From: Cyclina sinensis
Lineage: Eukaryota; Mollusca; Bivalvia; Venerida; Veneridae
Assembly (NCBI GenBank): GCA_012932295.1
Contig: JAAONU010000003.1
Coordinates: 27,080,361-27,144,360 of the forward strand
Direction of reading: 5' to 3'
Length of the DNA stretch: 64,000 nt
Of the stretch, positions 32,858 through 45,607 are shown piece by piece (the stretch's first letter is position 1; each line of letters starts with the position of its first letter). The notes under the pieces were generated by a model. It did no database searches. It was not told where the DNA came from and worked only from the letters and a program-made list of their open reading frames with translations. A program made the position numbers and the translations under genes.

Positions 32858-34620
32858 AAAATTCTCTACTTTTGTTGCCATTACATTTGAGACAATCAAT
32901 GAAAGTGCTTTTTAAGAAATTTCAACTTACCTAGATCTGCAGAAAAAAATGAGAATTTGTTTTATTTGAACTAAATTTCTTACTTTCAAAGCATAAGAAA
33001 ATCAAACCAAATTGATGTTGGATGTTTGTTGTGGAGTCTTTCATGTGAGTCATTTTATTCTAAATTAGAGATATATTTACAATTTCTTAGAATTTTTATT
33101 TCTTTCTTTACAGGGAGTGTGACATGGAAACAACTAAAATGTTGCACAATGTATGTACAGACTGTTCTACCAGGTCAATAATAATGGAAATACGACTTCA
33201 TTTTAATGTTCTCTGAATTCTCTGACTTGTTTGTCCATGAAAGGAAAAAATAAAGTGCTGTTACCTTGAAAGAAGTATATTGATCTAGGGTTAGGATTCT
33301 TTATATACCATACATTAAAAACATAATATTGTGATCAGAATTAACTAGAATTGCATTTTGAAGAGGACTTAAGTTGAAGCAAAAACACTCTTCTTGCCTT
33401 TGTTTACATGACCTTATGATATTATCCATCTGAAGAATCATGACTGCATAAAGGTGGTGATTTTAAACAAAATCTCCCTTGTTGTCAAAATGGATCTATG
33501 CTTGTCTGTCTAATTTCAAAAAAATCTGAATCATGATGTTGAAAATTTCTACTAACAGAAAACCTCTAACCTGTTATTTTCCAAATCTTACACTCAGAAA
33601 TCATGGTGGTTATTTCCTACTTGATGGTTGTAGAAATGAGTAGCATAACTCTGAACAATAAATGATGTTTGTATTTTTATATTTGGTCCTTTTTTAATTA
33701 ATTTACTAAAAAGCTGTTTGACATACAGTCATTAACAACATTTTAAGAAAACTCTTTTTTGTTTTCTACACAAATTTATCTTATTTTTGGGTGGAAGGGG
33801 TTCAAGCTTTACAAACTGAGCCTTGTATACAGAACTGTTCGAAGGTAATTTCAATTACACATGATAATCAGTTTTAAATTAATTTAAGTGTCTCATGACA
33901 CAGATAACTCCTTTAAAGGTTAAGGTAAAAAGTACTAGCCCAGTTTTCAGTGTTAGTACTTCAGGTTACTGCTTTATTACCTGTGGAAATTTCAAACATT
34001 TTTTTTTCATTATTTATGATAAAATTGAGCATTTTGCTCCTAACCAATCTTACAACCCTTAGTGTACTTTTTCTTAATTAAACAAAGTGCCCCTATTTCA
34101 TGATAGGTTGTTTACCATGATCTCTTATTTTCTAAAGTTGGAGACATAGTAGAGAATACCTTTATAATTTTGTTAAAAATGTCTGTTTAAGTTAAATACA
34201 CATTAGGTAGGTAGAAATTCCTGATTCCATATTTACAATCATTGAAAAAATGAGAAAATACTGCTATGTTCTGGGGGTATATTGCATTGTATAAAGCTTT
34301 TTTTTTTTTCTGAATGGTCATTTTATAATTTCCTCAAGTTTCTGTGGGTAGCAGTCAGCTGTATTTATTATGAGAATAATTATGTTTATATATTAGGGCA
34401 GAAAAGCTTTTATTTAATTCATTTTATGCAGCATTCACTGGACACTGTTTCTGATTTATACTTTTAACCAAAACGAAAGCAAATCATACATACTAGTTGC
34501 CACAACAACAAAATTCCCCAGAAATCATGTTTGATAATAGTCCCTGAGGAAAAATTAAAGTTCTCTTACAAATAACATAGTAAGTCTGAGAAAATACTAG
34601 ATGGGTGTTAAGTGGAACAC
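32858..34620. other. AT-rich intergenic stretch, no gene seen
   Basis: Only short frames without recognisable domains, and no consistent exon series. A 61-codon frame at 34282-34467 is hydrophobic, AT-rich and probably incidental. Confidence 0.5.
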
Positions 34621-35435
34621 TTGTGTCGCCCTTGGGTACTCTGTTAGAATAACTAAAAAGGTAAACAAGAGCCTGCTGGAAAAGACAGCATGCTAGTCAA
34701 AGTACAACAAGACCTGTCCACAGACAGCATGCTCCACTTTTCTCAGTGCTGGATAATTAATTATAAGCCAAGTTAAACAAGAGGCCCAAATGAAAAACAT
34801 TTGAGTGGGGGAGGGCAAGTACCTAGTCATACAAGATGAAAAAAAAATTCAGGTCAAGCACTTACGTATTTAAAAAAAAAAAAAAAAAAAAAAATTCGAG
34901 CCCCTGTTGGGGGGGGGGGGGGGGGGGGGGATGAGAAGTCAAGTACCTATGTATTAAAAAACCCTTGGGAGGGGGGTGGGTGAGGTGACTGGTATGGGGG
35001 GTGGATGGGGATCGAGTTCTATGTAACCTATGTATTAAAAAAAAAAAAATTGGGGGGGGGGGGGGGGGGCAGTTGGAGGGAGGGGGTCGCCTGCAGAGGG
35101 GAGGGGAGGATGGAAGTAAAGTACCTATGTATTAAAAAAAAAAAAAAAAAAATATTGGACCCTGAGGGAGGGGGGTGAGAGGTTTGGGGTGTGGATGGGG
35201 AGTCAAGTACCTATGTATTAAAAAAAAAAATTTGGGCGGGGGGGGGGGGGGGTTTGAGGATGGATGGAAGTCAAGTACCTATGTATTAAAAAAAAGGTGG
35301 GATGGAGGTGGGGTGAGGTGTGAGGTAGGGGGGGGGGGGGTGACAGGTTTGGGGGTGGATGGGGAGTCAAGTACCGACGGACCGACAGACAAAGCGATCC
35401 CTATGTATCGCCGTTTCTTCAAAGGGGCGACACAA
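34621..35435. repeat. element with inverted ends and poly-A/poly-G minisatellite core
   Basis: Left end TTGTGTCGCCCTT and right end AAGGGGCGACACAA are inverted. The core has about six irregular units of AAGTCAAGTACCTATGTATT, then A10-24, then a G-run of 9-22 and GGATGG. A GACGGACCGACAGACAAAG stretch precedes the right end. Open frames here are low-complexity artefacts. Homopolymer lengths may be unreliable. Confidence 0.7.
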
Positions 35436-37312
35436 AAATGAAAATAGCCAATTAATGTATACAAACAGTACTTTGCTCAGGAGCCATGGAATCATATTAA
35501 TTGATTATATTACAAAACTGTCATGTTACGCTATTTTTCTCAAAGAAGACATTTCTTTTCTTATTGGTCTAGAAATAAATTGAAAAGAGCAAGAAATACC
35601 CATTTTAAACTCAAAATGAGTAAAATGGCTTTTGTTGCCAAGGAAATGGCTTTATTAGTAAAAATGCAAATTTTATCATTTTAGTATTTCTTTTGTAAGA
35701 AAAATTTCTTGCCAACAAAATGATTTCTGAAATGCAATACTTGCAAAATTTTATTTTCTCTTCACCAATACTGAAGAGCTTGTTTAAAGATTGATACTAG
35801 AGTTTCAAAATTTTGCAATTTTTTGACAGTTTGTAAAATTTTTTGCATATGAATTGCCCATAAATTTTATTTCATGAATTCTAAGTTCTACCATGGCACT
35901 ATCAGAAAAAATGAACTGCTTGAGCTGTAGCCCTTTACTTTATAAAATATGAATATATATCTGTGACCTAAAATTGAGATTTTTTGTTTATTTTAGAATT
36001 TTCATTTTTACCTTGTATTTAAACTATTGCAGCAAAAAATATCTAAAGTATTTTACAAGAAAAACAGAGTTTTGAAAGCGACAGTATGTATGAATATAAT
36101 TATGCAAACAATATTTATTTTTAAGCCTTTAAAGTTTTGATTCAGAATTGATGAAAATGGACATTTTGGATTATTTTTCTGGTTATGATGGCTGTTTCAG
36201 GAAAATTCTTTGAGCTCTGTTGCCATGGTAACCATTTCAATTTTGGACAAACTAAACCTTGATATAGAATTTATATAAGGTTCCTCACAACATATGGACA
36301 TATGGGCTGATTCTGAGATGGTGCATGCCACACCCCTTCTTTAACTGTCTGGATTTCACCAAGAATTCATGTAAAATGCAATGAAACTAGACAAGAGAAT
36401 TAAACTTCTACTTTTTTTCAATGGTATATCTCTTCCTGTTCATACCTCTATATCTTCTTGCCATCTAGCTCACAAACTAAAGTTTATTTTAATTAAATGA
36501 AAAAAGGAGAAAAGGAATGCATGCTTTTAATACATAATAATGCAGAACATCCATCTTGTAACAGAAAACAACATTTCTTTGTCTGATAAAATGATAAAAG
36601 TTTGTATGGTAAATGACTGGATATTCAACTAATTTCAGTTCACCACATCATGGTAAGAAAGTACCGTATTTAAGATTGATTAAAAAAGTCAAGCTAGTGA
36701 TGTAAACTATCTCAATATCTTCGTCTTGCCACATTCTCTGAAGCTTTTTTTAAAGTTACAGAAACAAAATTTGAGTTCTGTCCCTTGTATTGTTCCTTTT
36801 TCAATAATTAAGTTTTACATTAGACAATTTTCAACTTGTTTTCTCCTGAACTGAAATAGTTCTTAAGTTTAACAATTTACTGCATGCTTTATTTAATTTT
36901 TAAAACTGACAAAATGAAATATTTTAAGAACAATGACTAATATTTAAGAAATTATCATTGTTCGATTAAGGCTTCCTTTAATTTCTATGGACATCTCTGA
37001 TTATTCAGGTCTTTTCTTGGCTACCACTTGCAAGGTCCACTCACTTTCGGAGGGGTATCTTACTGTAGTCTTTGTCACCTTTTCCCCCACAAATGACTGC
37101 CTCCTGAAAAAAAATTGTGTTGTAATTTTAACATCATCAAAAACCCGAATTGTTACAATGCAGAATTGTATTGATCTCATCTGACAGTAACAATAGTTTT
37201 AATATCTAAAGGCGTAAAGCAGTTTCTATTTCAACAGCATCAGTGTTTGACATAATGTTTATGATCAATAATAAAATTGAACATTCAGATAACATGACAG
37301 ATAACATGTCTT

Positions 37313-37395
37313 TATAGCTCAGAGGTTCAGGCATTTGTGCTTTGTTTGGTATGTCCTACATTCAAATCCCAACAAGTGTGATGCTGGCAAAAAAC
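37313..37395 (+). repeat. tRNA-derived SINE head
   Basis: TATAGCTCAGAGGTTCAGGC (A-box region) is followed by ACATTCAAATCCCAACA (B box). The anticodon arm is not well formed, so this is a SINE-type relic. The rest of the SINE body is not delimited. Confidence 0.5.
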
Positions 37396-37842
37396 ATATT
37401 TGCATAAGTGCTCAAAGACCAGAATTTACTCTTGCTGTGATAATACATTCCAGTCAATGTTGGTATTCTGTATCAAAGTTTGTCTGTTATCCAACAGCAA
37501 AAATCTAAATTTTTCTATTACATAAATTACTCTGAACTTTCCAAATCTCTTCTTTAAATTCTTAAACTCAAATTATTGACCAAAACATATTTTAAAAAAC
37601 TCATGACATCAGCTATTCAATGTTCTGACCAATACTCACACAAAAAGTTCTATTAAAAAAAGAATTGTTGAAATCCTTATCTTTACTTTCAAACTTGATT
37701 CTTCCAGGGAGGAGAAAGTAGACATGACCACATTCCAGCTAGCGCACACCAAATCCTAAAAGATAGGGACATTGCTGAATTTCAAACAGTTTAAACTTGG
37801 TCTTAACTGACAAACATCTTGGTATCTTGGTTTAAAGGGACT

Positions 37843-37945
37843 GACACAGAATTTAGCCTATTTTTTTTTCTTTAAAATTAAAGAGAAGTTATATACAGAA
37901 TTTAGCCTTTTTTTTTTTTCTTTAAAATTAAAGAGAAGTTATATA
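37843..37945. repeat. tandem duplication of about 53 bp
   Basis: ACAGAATTTAGCC, a T-run, then CTTTAAAATTAAAGAGAAGT and TATATAC occur twice head to tail, differing mainly in T-run length. Confidence 0.8.
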
Positions 37946-39354
37946 CTACTAAAAAACATAATTTTATGCTTCTATACATTATGAAAACTAAAGAAAAAGA
38001 ACTTGATTTAACAGGATTTGACCCCGTGCCCTTCCAGGTCAGTAAAATTCAGAACAGAACAGGGGCGTCATACACACGCAAGGATTAGGCCGTATGTTTT
38101 TCATATGACTTTTTGAGTAAAAATAATTTATTTTCATGAAAGTAAGCATTTTAGCACTTTGTCAAAACTTGAGCAATCACAATAATTAAATGTACCAATA
38201 GTTAACTAGTCTTTGTCGGTTGCCCCATCAGTGGATGAAGTGGATCAATATGGTATTTACGTGTCCATAATACCTAGGAAACCGGCAACCTTTTGCCGCT
38301 CTAAGATGCAGATAACCTTTAAGGTTAAGAACTTCAACATTTCATTTAAAAAGTATTTTTATTATTTCAAAAATTGTTGTTAATAGCCAAAAAATTTGGG
38401 GTGCCATCTGCCGTCCCAGGTACAACGCCTCTGCAGAAGCCTACACCACTGAGCTAGTATGGAATGTTTTTTTACATATGTCAAAAGTAATAATATAAAC
38501 AAAGTACCTACCGCGTGACTAATTGGGTAAATTTTTTACTGATAACAGTTTGAAAAATTTTCTATTATGATATGTTTCTGTAACAAAAACTAAGACAGTA
38601 ACTTAGTGTTGATATGTACTTTACAACCACAACCAGAACTTTTACATATATAAACATCTTTTTTATGCATCGTCAGCCCATCTGTAAGTCAGTTAATCCT
38701 TTAAAACTCAAAATGTTCGACTTCAGAGGTGGTCACTTTATCACAATTAACTTCATTGTTGGCTTACTCAATCCATTCATTTTCTACATCCGAAGTTGAT
38801 CTGTGATTTGTGTAGATAGTCAATTTCATCATCTGGAATGGCAGAGGCAGAAACAAAGTTTAAGTTTAATCCTTTGATGAACTTGTATCTACAATGAATC
38901 AAAGGAATTCTCTGAATGCAAAGCAAATCAGCATAAATAAGTAACACCAGGTCCAATTAAGACAAAAATAACCTTCTTGTTACCTCACATTTTAAATGAA
39001 GTTTTGTGGTTTCCAAACTGGGTAGCTATTTAAGAGCAACTGGTGGAGCATCAACATGGGTAGCCTGGGTCTCAGCTTAGAATCCCAGCTGAAGTCCCTT
39101 ATTTTTCCCTATGTTTGTAACAGAACTTTGATTTTTGGAGAAAAAAATACTTCAAATCAAAAACATTGTATTATTTAAAAGAATAAGACAAAAATAATAT
39201 TTATGTAAGTTTATAAACTGAAATGTCTATTAGTTGTTTAGTTTAGTATTTTCATTCAGTTCAGAAATAAGCAACATACTTTTCCTGCTTGAAGACTGCT
39301 TTCATAGTTAAAACCAGCACTTCTACCAGAAGTGTTAAATGTATACAGCTACTG

Positions 39355-39432
39355 AGACACACTTCTGGTTGGATTTCAACCAGCAAACGCCAGATTAGGA
39401 GTCAGGTACTCTACCCCATGACCATTGTCCCT
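39355..39432 (-). repeat. tRNA-derived SINE head
   Basis: Minus strand: GGTCATGGGGTAGAGTACC (A box) and GCTGGTTGAAATCCAACC (B box). Further similar fragments lie at about 40025-40115 and 40375-40460 on the same strand, giving a cluster of SINE heads in 2 kb. Confidence 0.5.
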
Positions 39433-40024
39433 GCAAAAAGTGTCTTTTTGTCAAAAGAAAATTGTATGGTCAAGAAATAACTTTTCACTAATTTCTTCTA
39501 CAGAAAAAAATTGCTTGACCTTACTGATTGCAACGACACATTAAATGAACACACAAAGTCACAATGTGACATCAGTATTGACTGCTATCCTCTGCCGTAT
39601 CACTGAAATAAACAAGAATGTTAAACAGTAAAATATGGCCAAGTTGAATTCATCCACTTCTTTACTAGTTCACTTTATACATTATTTGTATGAAATCTGT
39701 TTAGTTTAACTGAGTTTATCCCCCTCTTAGAGTCTTATCAGGAAGGCAGTTTATAAAACCATTCATTGTTCCTTGGAAGGACCAGCCCTACATGCCCATC
39801 CTCAATAAGAAACTGCAAACTGTCTCACCTAAAGCAGGACTAAAACACCTGACCATCATCAGTGAGAGGTGTAGTGATCTGAATTCAGCCATCTTCACGA
39901 CTCCATCACAGAGGCAGATTAACACATTCTTGCAAAATATATTAATCCCACTCACTGTTTCCAGGGTTCAAATAAGTTATTGTGCCATAAAATATGAATG
40001 CATCAAGTCATTGGAGACTCTCAT

Positions 40025-40115
40025 CTGTTGCTGGACTTGAACCAGGTACCTCTGATATTTGATTAGGTGTCCAGTACAGGCTCTAGCTACCCTTCAACCA
40101 CTTTTTCTCTGAACC
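40025..40115 (-). repeat. tRNA-derived SINE head
   Basis: Minus strand: AGTGGTTGAAGGGTAGCTAG (A-box region), then CCTGGTTCAAGTCCAGC (B box) about 45 nt downstream. Degenerate stems argue against a functional tRNA. Confidence 0.5.
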
Positions 40116-40792
40116 TTCAAACATATTATTTACTGAGAAGGCAACCACTAAAAAGATAAGTAAATACTCTGCACTTTAACATAGTACTTTTACTTAATTC
40201 TCATTCTATAATTTTAATTCAAGTGAAGACAAAAGCTATAAAGACCTTTAACAAATTCTATAACATAAAAGCATTTAGGTAGTACTAATTTACATATTCT
40301 ACCATCTAGATAATCTAGCACTAGGCCAGAACCTTCTGAAAGAAACTGCCTATTTTCTTGTCAAGTCCTATTTGAAGCATTGCTCAAACCCATGACCCAA
40401 AATCATTGAGAAGTAACAGCCCTCAGCATCAGTAAAATAGTCGACCAAGAGGAGAATTCTTGCCCACAAGAACTTTTCAACCCGATTGTTTACTTAAAGA
40501 ACACTGCATAATTAAATTACTAAATATTGTATTACTTAATTTTTATTCACATAGTTTCTGACACCAAAAAAAAAATACATTAATCCTGTAGGTTCTAAAT
40601 AAAAATGTAACTATTCTGCCAATAAAAACCATGCAGGACCACTAGGCAATCTGTCCTCTTTTTCACCAGAAAGTTAAATAAGCCTACGGAAGGAATCGAA
40701 CCCTCTTACATGATTTTTTTCTATTTTCTTATAAAGTTACATAAATTTTGGTATTATAATTTACAAATTCAGGTTCTTTAATTCTTAAAAAT

Positions 40793-41467
40793 TTAAACAT
40801 TAAAGTTAATTTTTGTTGTCTGTTATTTAAATTAAGTTTATTTCAATCTTTTTTATCTGATAGTATTTTATACTTTCCTTTTAGCTGTTTTTACTTAATC
40901 TGCTTTTTTTGTTGCTTTAGCTTTCTTTTTATTTCTTGTTCTATTTTTGTTTAATTCAATTAATAAATCTTTAAGGTTTTGAGACAAATATGCCAAAATT
41001 GTCCTTAAAGTAAAGCGAATATGATCCTAATACATTTCTATTAAATAGGTAAAAACATTAAAGTTAATTTTTGTCATGTCTTTTATCTAAATTATTTCAT
41101 TTTATTTTATCTGATAGTTTTTTATTCTTTTCTTTAACTGTTTTTACTTAATCTGTTTTTATTTTGTTGTTTTAGCTTATTTTAGTGCGTTCTATTTTTG
41201 TTTAGTTTACTAAAGTGGTTTAGTTCATTTTGTTTATATTTTTAGAAACTAATGCCAAAATAGTCATGAAAGTAGTCCTTAAAGAAATACTTTCTTTCCT
41301 ATTAAAAAGTGAAAACATTAAAGTTCATTTTTGATATGTCTGTTAATTATTTACATTTAGTTTATCACATTTTATCATATCTTTCAGAATTTTTTTTTCT
41401 TAGCTTTTTCTATTTATCCTGCTTTTATTTTATCATTTTAGCTTAATTTAGTTCATATTCTTTCCTA
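40793..41467. repeat. about 260-bp tandem repeat, left part (interrupted by the 13-kb transposon)
   Basis: Units begin AACATTAAAGTT(A/C)ATTTTTG at about 40797, 41053 and 41315, and share TTTTTACTTAATCTGCTTTT or close variants and TAGTCCTTAAAG-type text before the next unit. The third unit stops part-way at CCTTAG. Its missing remainder, and another unit starting at about 54660, are found on the far side of the transposon. Confidence 0.8.
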
Positions 41468-41656
41468 CCTTAGACATATTCCATTTAAAGGTCAGGAAAA
41501 TCTGTCAATTTTCTGTTCCTTACAACATTTCTTAATAAAGCATAATGTAGTGTTTTTTTGTGAAATGTGTTATTTGTTAGATATGTGTGTATCATTAAAA
41601 ACGGTACACAGGTGATAATAACGTTTTATCATGACAATAAAGTTCATTTCAAAAGG

Positions 41657-41679
41657 TAATTGACAGAGAATTTGACGGA
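41657..41679 (+). repeat. left terminal box doublet
   Basis: TAATTGACAGAGAATTTGAC about 183 bp inside the left end. The mirror copy is at 54307-54329, about 188 bp inside the right end. It is probably part of the transposase-binding region (inference). Confidence 0.65.
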
Positions 41680-42059
41680 TTTTTTTCCCGCCTATTGAAG
41701 CCTTCTCCTCGAAGATATTTTTTCTCATTGTAGATATTTCATTCAATTTAGCAAGTTTATATTTGAATAAAGGAAACATAGACAATTATTTTGATGTGTG
41801 TTATAAACATCTGTGACTTATTTTAGCCTTGCAATCCACGCCGAAAGAAGTGTAACTATCTATGAATTAAGCTGTCAATGTGAATGGCGTTCGTTCCGAC
41901 AGCGTTTAAAATTAATGCACAATAACATTATTGGTGAAATGTAAATAAAATTACACAGGCTAGTATAACAAGTATAATCACAGAAACAATTTAAGGCTAC
42001 AACTTCTCAAACATTGATCTTGAACAATTTTACTTCACGAACGTAATTTCTGTCAATAT

Positions 42060-42201
42060 TCTACGAAAACGTTCGCTACATTATGAAATGCGATAGAGTA
42101 ACCCCCCTTCCCGCGGGAAACGCGCACCAATTCAAATTTTGCGCCAAATAACCGACACGACGTTTTACAGCGATACAGGCATCATCCAGATCACATAACG
42201 A
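42060..42201 (+). promoter_or_regulatory. candidate promoter and 5' untranslated exon of the transposon gene
   Basis: A locally CpG- and GC-rich stretch holds TTCCCGCGGGAA (42108-42119) and TTTTGCGCCAAA (42137-42148), both resembling E2F sites. A GTGAGT donor follows 42201, so an untranslated first exon probably ends there and joins the acceptor before 45595. No transcription start can be fixed from sequence. Confidence 0.45.
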
Positions 42202-42405
42202 GTGAGTATTTGTAAAATTTCTTCTTCTGTCAATTTTTTTGACACTAGCAGTGAGTGACGATAGTTACAAAATAAAGAATATTTAGAGTTGATGATATAT
42301 TTTTTGCAGTAAAAGCACAAAATATTACTTTATTTCTAATAAATGAGATAAATATCGCGAAAACTTCAAAGTTAAATGAACTGCAAATAAAATTCCAAGA
42401 GTTTA

Positions 42406-42814
42406 TGTAACGATTGTAACATTTTGACAGAATAAATATGTACGATCGTCAAATATTGACAGTTTCTTTAGAAACAGTCGTCATTTTTGACGGAAGAAAT
42501 TGTAACGATCGTTATTTTTGACCAAATTCAATGTAACGATCGTCATATTTGACAGAATTTTTGTAACGATCTTACAAAAGTTGACGGAATAAGGGATCAT
42601 CTAGATCTGTTCAGTACTATATTCGCTATTATGGAAGTTGTATACAGAAAAAATAATAAAAAAATTGCGACTTAAACTATTTCTACCATGTTGTAGCGTA
42701 TATGACTTTATTTCATACAGATGTCATTAAAACCTTTGATGACTTTGAAGATGTTGTAACGATCGTTATATTTTGACAGAAATATTTGTAACGATCGATT
42801 ATGTTTGACGGAAG
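42406..42814 (+). repeat. left subterminal repeat array
   Basis: About eight copies, in two clusters (42406-42590 and 42755-42814), of a 26-29-bp unit: TGTAACGATCGTTATTTTTG followed by AC(A/G)GAA. The opposite-orientation counterpart is at 54001-54142, where the unit reverse-complements to TGTAACTAATGTCAG, TTTTGACAGAA. Both outer motifs, TGTAAC and TTTGAC(A/G)GAA, are shared. The middle differs between ends (CGATCG on the left, CTAATGTC on the right). Confidence 0.85.
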
Positions 42815-44359
42815 ATATTTTCATTTGAACAGGAGATTTAGAACTTGATTTTTTAAGACAATGTCTAACCTGGGACTTGTATGTGTTCCGAGATATAACT
42901 TAATCATATGTATATCTACATTTTAAAACAACAAAGCTATCATAATCATCATGAAAAAAATATTTTCTTTATTTCCATTGTCTTTGAAAATAGGTAATTT
43001 ACTATATATAAAAAATATTGATAATCACGATAAATCAGTGGTAAATACTCAAGATTGTCCCTACATTTTTTTATTTTCTTCTTTCTTGGTATAAATGGGT
43101 TTAAAATGAAAAAAAGGTAAAACATCATGAACATGTATTCTGATAAGTTAATCCAAATCCTCTATTGCTCTATCAATCGCGGATCGATTTTGATTTTTTG
43201 GTAATATTTACCCATTTTGACTCGCTCAAAATGCAAAGATGATTGTATAAAGTTCCATATTAATTGAATGTTCAACTGTTGCCGGTCATTGGTGGCTTTC
43301 TGCAGTTAAAAGTGTGTTTACACGACGATGATTTCTCGTTTTTCTTTCTGTCTTTCTATATGTATGCTGGGGCAATATTTTGAATCTATGATCTTACGTC
43401 CGTGAAAAATCTTCAATAGGTACAATATTTTAATACAGAATTGAATCTAATCGTGGAGTGACCGGTTTTGTTTAAAAATAATTATTAGGTACATTTAGAT
43501 AAAAACAATTTAATAAATACTCGTGTTTTAAACTTGCTATTTTTAAATTAATAAAAATAACAGTCATCACTGTACATAGCGACGCTTTAAAATTGGCGCG
43601 CTAAATGGAGACGCGGAAAATGCTAAAAATAGCACCGAATAAGACCGATTTTTCGTTATTATCTTTTATAAACCTTAATGGATTTTCTTCAAATAAAAAG
43701 CATAGACATCTACATGGAAAGTACCTCCTTTTGCTATAACCGACATTTTGTGAAGATCTATTTTTCTACAGTCTTTTCCCAACTAAGTCAGTCTTTGAAG
43801 TGTTTTGTAAAACATGCACGGATGACGACTATTCAGTCGAAAGCAATTACAGAAATTAAGAAACACTTCACACAAAACCGGTAACAATTTAAGAAAGTGC
43901 TTTATATGTTGGGATTTAATGCACTGCATTTGAAGTAAATCTCTTTAGTTGTAAAAACGATGACAACCTACCTGCATCAAAGCTACATTTAGAATTTCCC
44001 GCCATGCACGTTCTCTAAATAACACGTGGGTTCGCCGCCCTGTATATTTTTCTCATGTCATTTTATAACACAAATAATGTGTCAGCAATATAAATGAACA
44101 CAAATTTATTATTTTCTTTTTGATATGGACATCGTTTTACATCAACCTCTGTATATAATTACAGGAATGCACATCATCGTATGTTCAGTTAACTTGCGTG
44201 ACGTCAGCTTCGATATTTTTGCGTTACGATTTTGTGTATTTTAATTTCTTTACTTTAAATATCAGATAATCATAAAGGTATTCACAATAAAGCTTTTTTC
44301 TCAATTATTGAAAGAAGAATCTTTTTTTTAACTTATTTATTTTAAGAATGATGGATTGT

Positions 44360-44800
44360 TTGATAGAAAAAAAAAAAAAAAAAAAAAAACATTAAGACAC
44401 TTTGCACATTAAGACACTTTGCCCCCCCCCCCCCCACACACACTACAATCAGTAGATGACCCCTATTGAATTTGAGGTCATTAGGTCAAAGGTCAAGGTG
44501 ACAGTGACACTTATTGTAAAATCCATGTCACAAAGATAACTTGAGAAGGACTAAGCCATGGTTTATGTTACATAGTAGGAACATCTTCCATGGTCATTAG
44601 ATGACCCCTATTGATTATGAGGTCAAAGGTCAAAATCAAAGTGACATTTAATGTAAAATCCTTGTCTGATCAATAACTTGAGAAAGAATAAGCTGTGGTT
44701 TAAAATACTTGGTAGAGACATTGCCCATGGCAATAGATGATCCTATTGATTTTGAGGTCATTAGGTCAAAGGTCTAGGTCTCAGTGACATTTACTAAGTA
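44360..44800. repeat. simple repeats and GGTCA-type tandem repeat in intron 1
   Basis: A long A-run and C-run (44370-44433) are followed by about 2.5 copies of a unit of about 140 bp with TTGAGGTCATTAGGTCAAAG, CAGTGACATTTA and AGATGACCCCTATTGA. Repeats of this style are dispersed elsewhere in the window, so it may be a later insertion into the transposon. Confidence 0.7.
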
Positions 44801-45607
44801 TAAGTATGTATATATATGCCACTGTAACAGGCAGCTGAATTGGGGACATCAGTGTCCTTTGTACACATTTCTAGGTTTTTTTACATATATTCTTTAAGAC
44901 ACTTAGCAATACATAAACCTTTCAAAGCTAAAATTACTCTCTTTTTTTCTGACTGCCTATAGGCACACTAAGGATATATTTTAATGATATTACAATTAAA
45001 TAACATGATTTAAATATGCAGTCATTTATCTCTCTAAATAATTTCAATACATATTCCCATTTTTACCATAGAATTTCATTGAAAACTATTGTCTTCTACA
45101 GTCTAGATTGTGTAAAACTGAATCATTATTTTGTCTACCAACATAATAGTTAGGTTCACAACTATCTTGCCTATATAGATGTAACAAAAATATCGTAAAG
45201 ATTGCATGCATGTCACTCATAAAAGGCCTAGAGAACTTGACAGATCTATATTATCCATTATTCCGTCAATTAATAATAAAAGATTTACTGCTTCTTTGAT
45301 GATATCTACTGAAAATGGTCATATCACTTGCTTATATATTTAAAGACTAAAAGATCCCGTCTAAACTAATATTTTTTTCTACAGCTTTTGAAGTGCTTGA
45401 TTCTTAATTTACTCCAGACTTGATAATTTGTAAATAATCATAATTGTCATCTACATGGTATATTAAGGGCTAAAACTTAAATATACATATTCCAGAAGTA
45501 ATTCTTCCTTTCAACTTTATTTCAATTTTTAAGGGAACATATACTAATGGTTCTTAAGAATTCACACATATATGAACATTTTTTTTCTATTAAGATTAAA
45601 GAAAGTC

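Noticed and set aside
35175..35464. Gly/Pro-rich open frames on both strands
   Set aside because: They arise from poly-G and poly-A runs of a repeat element; length of the runs may itself be unreliable.
37313..37395. Functional tRNA gene
   Set aside because: A and B boxes are present but the acceptor and anticodon stems do not pair, so a SINE relic is more likely.
45572..45607. Upstream in-frame ATG encoding a hydrophobic MNIFFLLRLKK start
   Set aside because: The hydrophobic run is the polypyrimidine tract of a likely splice acceptor (TTTCTATTAAG); the ATG at 45608 has better context.
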